Assembly: GCF_905163445.1 (NCBI RefSeq)
Contig: NC_053202.1
Span: 4,588,001-4,652,000 of the forward strand
From: Pararge aegeria
Lineage: Eukaryota > Arthropoda > Insecta > Lepidoptera > Nymphalidae
Reading direction: 5' to 3'
Length of the DNA stretch: 64,000 bases
Under the pieces are notes generated by a model. The model ran no database searches, was not told where the DNA came from, and saw only the letters and a program-made list of their open reading frames with translations. This document shows, piece after piece, positions 61,526 through 64,000 of the stretch (position 1 is the first letter of the stretch; every line of letters begins with the position of its first letter). The position numbers and the translations under genes are program-made.

Positions 61526-62423
61526 AGTACCAATAAATTATTTCCGTTGTGGAATTGACGTCAGTTATTGTATATAGGTCATCCCAAGATATATCAATCA
61601 AGCACTTTATAATAGCATTTTTATTTGTAATCGATTTGTGGAGTTGTGTACTTTTTTTATGAATTTTGGTATTTACAATATAAAGTAATATTGGCGAGTG
61701 ATCAGTAAGCTGCTCAAACACCAAAGTCTGCCATTTTCCTATTGTTTTGACCATGAAGTGGTCTATGGAAGTGTTTATTCTAGTCGGTATATTGATACCT
61801 TGTTCTAGGCCATAGGATGCCATCAAATTTAGGTAATCGGACGGGTATCCTTTCACATTACAAGGCAAAATATCGATATTAACATCACCAGTAAGAATAA
61901 TATTTTGTTTGAATTTTAAATTATGTATAATATTGTCCAAAGAATTTATGTAGTTAGTCGGGTTTGTAAAACAGGGAGTGCGGTATGTACATATAATTGA
62001 ATAAAATTCACTAACTTCGAGTATTAAACAATTACCGTCTAATATAAATGGTTCGAATGCGTTTACCGCAAGATTATTCTTCACATAGGCAACAATCCCA
62101 TCATTTTGATTAATACTATTTTTGGTGTAATATGAAGTATAATTATTAATTGTTGACGGATTAAAATATTCGTTAGTCCAACATTCGGTCAAAACAAGAA
62201 TGTCTAGGGTCAGATTTAAACTACTGACAAAAGCTAAGAGTAAGTCTAGATTACTGTTTATGCTTCTGATATTTATAGTAAGTATAGCTAAAGTATTTGC
62301 ATCGTTTTGTTTGTAGTTTTTTAGAAACCGGGTGCAATACGATGGATCATCACAATATGAACAGAACGTCGTTAAGCTATGGTCAAGATCGAGTAGAATA
62401 TGCTTTGAATCTATACTAGTCAC
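61503..62423 (-). pseudogene. Retrotransposon B ORF2, endonuclease part
   Basis: 306 codons: AP-like endonuclease with TINIRSINSNLD, ILVLTECWTNEY, NQNDGIVAYVKNNL, ILTGDVNIDIL and IDHFMVKT. It runs into a stop after the frameshift. The frame opens at GTG, overlapping the TGA of the upstream short frame; the first in-frame ATG is farther in. Confidence 0.85.
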
Positions 62424-62770
62424 TGTGAATTTAAAAAAAGTAGATTTGATCCAGAAATGTGAATCTGAGGGTAGTCAGATAATGTATCGCAAATAAAAAC
62501 AGAGTACTCTTCCCAGTTAAACGACCTGTGGCTGGGTTGAACATTGCTTTGTACGTTTATGTAATCGATAAAGAACCTATCGTAGAATTTGCGTAGGAAC
62601 ATTAACATGATTTTTTTTAGTAGGGTTATAAAATTTTGAGGCGATATCTTGTATGGATAGTATAAAGTAGACGGATTTGTGTAGAGTGTATATGTGTATA
62701 AAAATTTTGTTATTGTAATCAAGAAATAGGTTCTATACATTAACAGCAAAAAAATATAGAAAACATGCAA
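62420..62770 (-). other. Inter-ORF open frame of retrotransposon B
   Basis: 116 codons, hydrophobic N-terminal half, whose TGA overlaps the first codon of the ORF2 frame. Same position as the frame at 41751-42149 in element A, with little visible sequence similarity. Function unknown, may be chance. Confidence 0.3.
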
Positions 62771-62845
62771 AAACTTAATTAAAGTTAGATTAAAAATCCT
62801 TTTTTTACTTGAACATGGAGGACGACTAAATTTGAATTTATGTAG

Positions 62846-63745
62846 TCATTGACTGAGTAATATTTTCTCGAAATCATGTTCACTGTTTACAAGTATTTGT
62901 GGTGATCCTTCAGATCTTCTTAAATATACTTTACCGAAGGATGTCCAACAAAAAGTAAAGGCATTATTACGGCCAAATTCGCGGGCTTGGAAAAATAACT
63001 TCCGTGTCTTTTCTGTTAGGTTTTCCGAGATGTAGATGCGTTTCGGGGGCCCTTCGATTTTAAGTTTTGTTGTGTTAAATTTTTCTTTTGTGTTTTGTTG
63101 GTTATACTTTTTAAAACAGCTGATAAATTTATCTTTCATTGCAACAGTGGTAAAATCAGCTATTATCGATTTTGTAGTGGATTTTGTATTAATTCTAAAA
63201 ATATTCTTAATATCTGATGTTTGTACCGGTATATTCAAAGTACTACCAATTTTCAAGGTAATTTCAGTTAAAGCCACCTTAGATTCCTTCGGTTTCTGAG
63301 GAATATTTCTAATTTCCACACTTGTAATGCGGGTGTTTCGTTCAAGAGCCTCTATTTTATTTTCCAAGCCATTTATATTTTTTCTATAATCTTTTCTTTC
63401 CGCTTCTAAAAATGAAAGTCTTTCCAACATCTCATCGTATTTAAGAGACATAAATTCGACTGACTGTTTAATTTCTAAGTTTTGTTCCTTAAGTTCGTTT
63501 AAAGACTCTAGTAATGCCGAGAATTTTGTGTCTTGTTCGACTTGCCACCTTGTGATGAGAGCTTTAAACTCTTTGTTTGTCAAAATTACATCTTCTGTGT
63601 CTCGCAACCTGCGTCTGGAGCGCAACCCGGCGTTATTGGATGCAACAGACATATTTGTTTCATTATCCTGTGCTGCAGCTTTGACCGACTCCGAAGAGCC
63701 GTGCAGCGGATCTGAAGATGTGCTCAGACTGCGCTGCAGCGACAT
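62846..63745 (-). CDS. Retrotransposon B ORF1: coiled-coil RNA-binding protein
   Basis: 299 residues, open. Ser-rich N-terminus, basic patch RSRRRLRD, coiled coil at about residues 65-140 (LNELKEQNLEIKQSV, LENKIEALERN), the middle motif VEIRNIPQKPKESK, and a C-terminal part with IYISENLTEKTRKLFFQA and FCWTSFGKVYLRR. The last two motifs are shared almost position for position with ORF1 of element A, and resemble the C-terminal domain of baculovirus FP proteins. Role inferred: RNA packaging. Confidence 0.8.
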   Translation of the reverse strand: MSLQRSLSTSSDPLHGSSESVKAAAQDNETNMSVASNNAGLRSRRRLRDTEDVILTNKEFKALITRWQVEQDTKFSALLESLNELKEQNLEIKQSVEFMSLKYDEMLERLSFLEAERKDYRKNINGLENKIEALERNTRITSVEIRNIPQKPKESKVALTEITLKIGSTLNIPVQTSDIKNIFRINTKSTTKSIIADFTTVAMKDKFISCFKKYNQQNTKEKFNTTKLKIEGPPKRIYISENLTEKTRKLFFQAREFGRNNAFTFCWTSFGKVYLRRSEGSPQILVNSEHDFEKILLSQ

Positions 63746-63955
63746 GATCTCGGCTGTTTAGAGCTGCAATGTTACCTGAATGCCAACTAAGCCGTCAACG
63801 TCCGCGAACATCGTAGTTTATGACTCCTCAAGTATTATGCACTCCTAGTACTCGACGCAAATTTATGAAACTATAATTTATGTATTTTAATTTATTTAAA
63901 GCAATTAAATACGATCTTTAAACACGACTGCTCGACAACGAGATCCGGGGGGAAG
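63746..63955 (-). other. 5' region of retrotransposon B
   Basis: Shares TTATGCACTCCTA (63835-63847 plus) and CCGGGGGGAAG (63945-63955 plus) with element A, at 110-bp versus 106-bp spacing. Confidence 0.65.
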
Positions 63956-64000
63956 AATCTACTATGCTTCATTTAAATTTATTTTCTATTTTTTAGTTCG

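Larger units (their letters stand above)
59330..63955 (-). mobile_element. Non-LTR retrotransposon B, ORF2 frameshifted
   Basis: Same layout as element A: 5' region ending in CTTCCCCCCGGATCTCG (63945-63955 plus), ORF1 (63745-62846), about 420-nt inter-ORF stretch, ORF2 in two frames (62423-61503 and 61525-59459), and a CA-rich 3' region with a 24-bp repeat. Related to A in both proteins but clearly a separate lineage. Confidence 0.83.

Overview
The window is eukaryotic nuclear DNA from an insect, almost certainly a moth or butterfly. The evidence is small GT-AG exons spread over tens of kilobases, low GC, and a dense load of interspersed repeats of types familiar from Lepidoptera. The SINE with the box B GGGTTCGATTCCCAC and the Helitrons ending in CTAG suggest a butterfly, possibly a nymphalid, but that is inference.

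Two host genes are supported. (1) Positions 1054-24413, plus strand: eighteen coding exons of the coatomer alpha subunit (alpha-COP, COPA). They give 1038 residues, from the middle of the N-terminal WD40 domain to the stop codon; the first roughly 190 residues lie upstream of the window. All exon phases join without a break. (2) Positions 45293-27449, minus strand: a complete ten-exon SLC2-type sugar porter of the facilitated trehalose transporter (Tret1-like) kind, 462 residues. Its 9.1-kb first intron carries a nearly complete non-LTR retrotransposon. The two genes converge and are separated by about 3 kb of repeat-rich DNA.

Everything else recognised is mobile or repetitive DNA. There are two related two-ORF non-LTR retrotransposons on the minus strand (element A, about 38.7-43.6 kb, ORFs intact; element B, about 59.3-63.96 kb, ORF2 frameshifted). 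A 5'-truncated retrotransposon lies at 48.9-49.8 kb, with many 3'-end fragments of CR1/Jockey-like and RTE-like elements elsewhere. There are three tRNA-derived SINE families (called SINE1, SINE2, SINE3 here), Helitron-type ends, hAT-like non-autonomous elements with 8-bp target duplications, a TA-flanked MITE, micro- and minisatellites, and several nested insertions whose order can be read directly.

From 45.3 to 59.3 kb and in the larger introns I find no further host gene. No rRNA gene, genuine tRNA gene or CRISPR array was found. The points most worth a second look are: loss of canonical sugar-contact residues in the transporter; SINE tails repeatedly lying against COPA splice acceptors; a 1213-bp hAT-like element with inverted hexamer arrays; a composite tRNA-like element with 15-bp and 11-bp target duplications; and the shared architecture of retroelements A and B.
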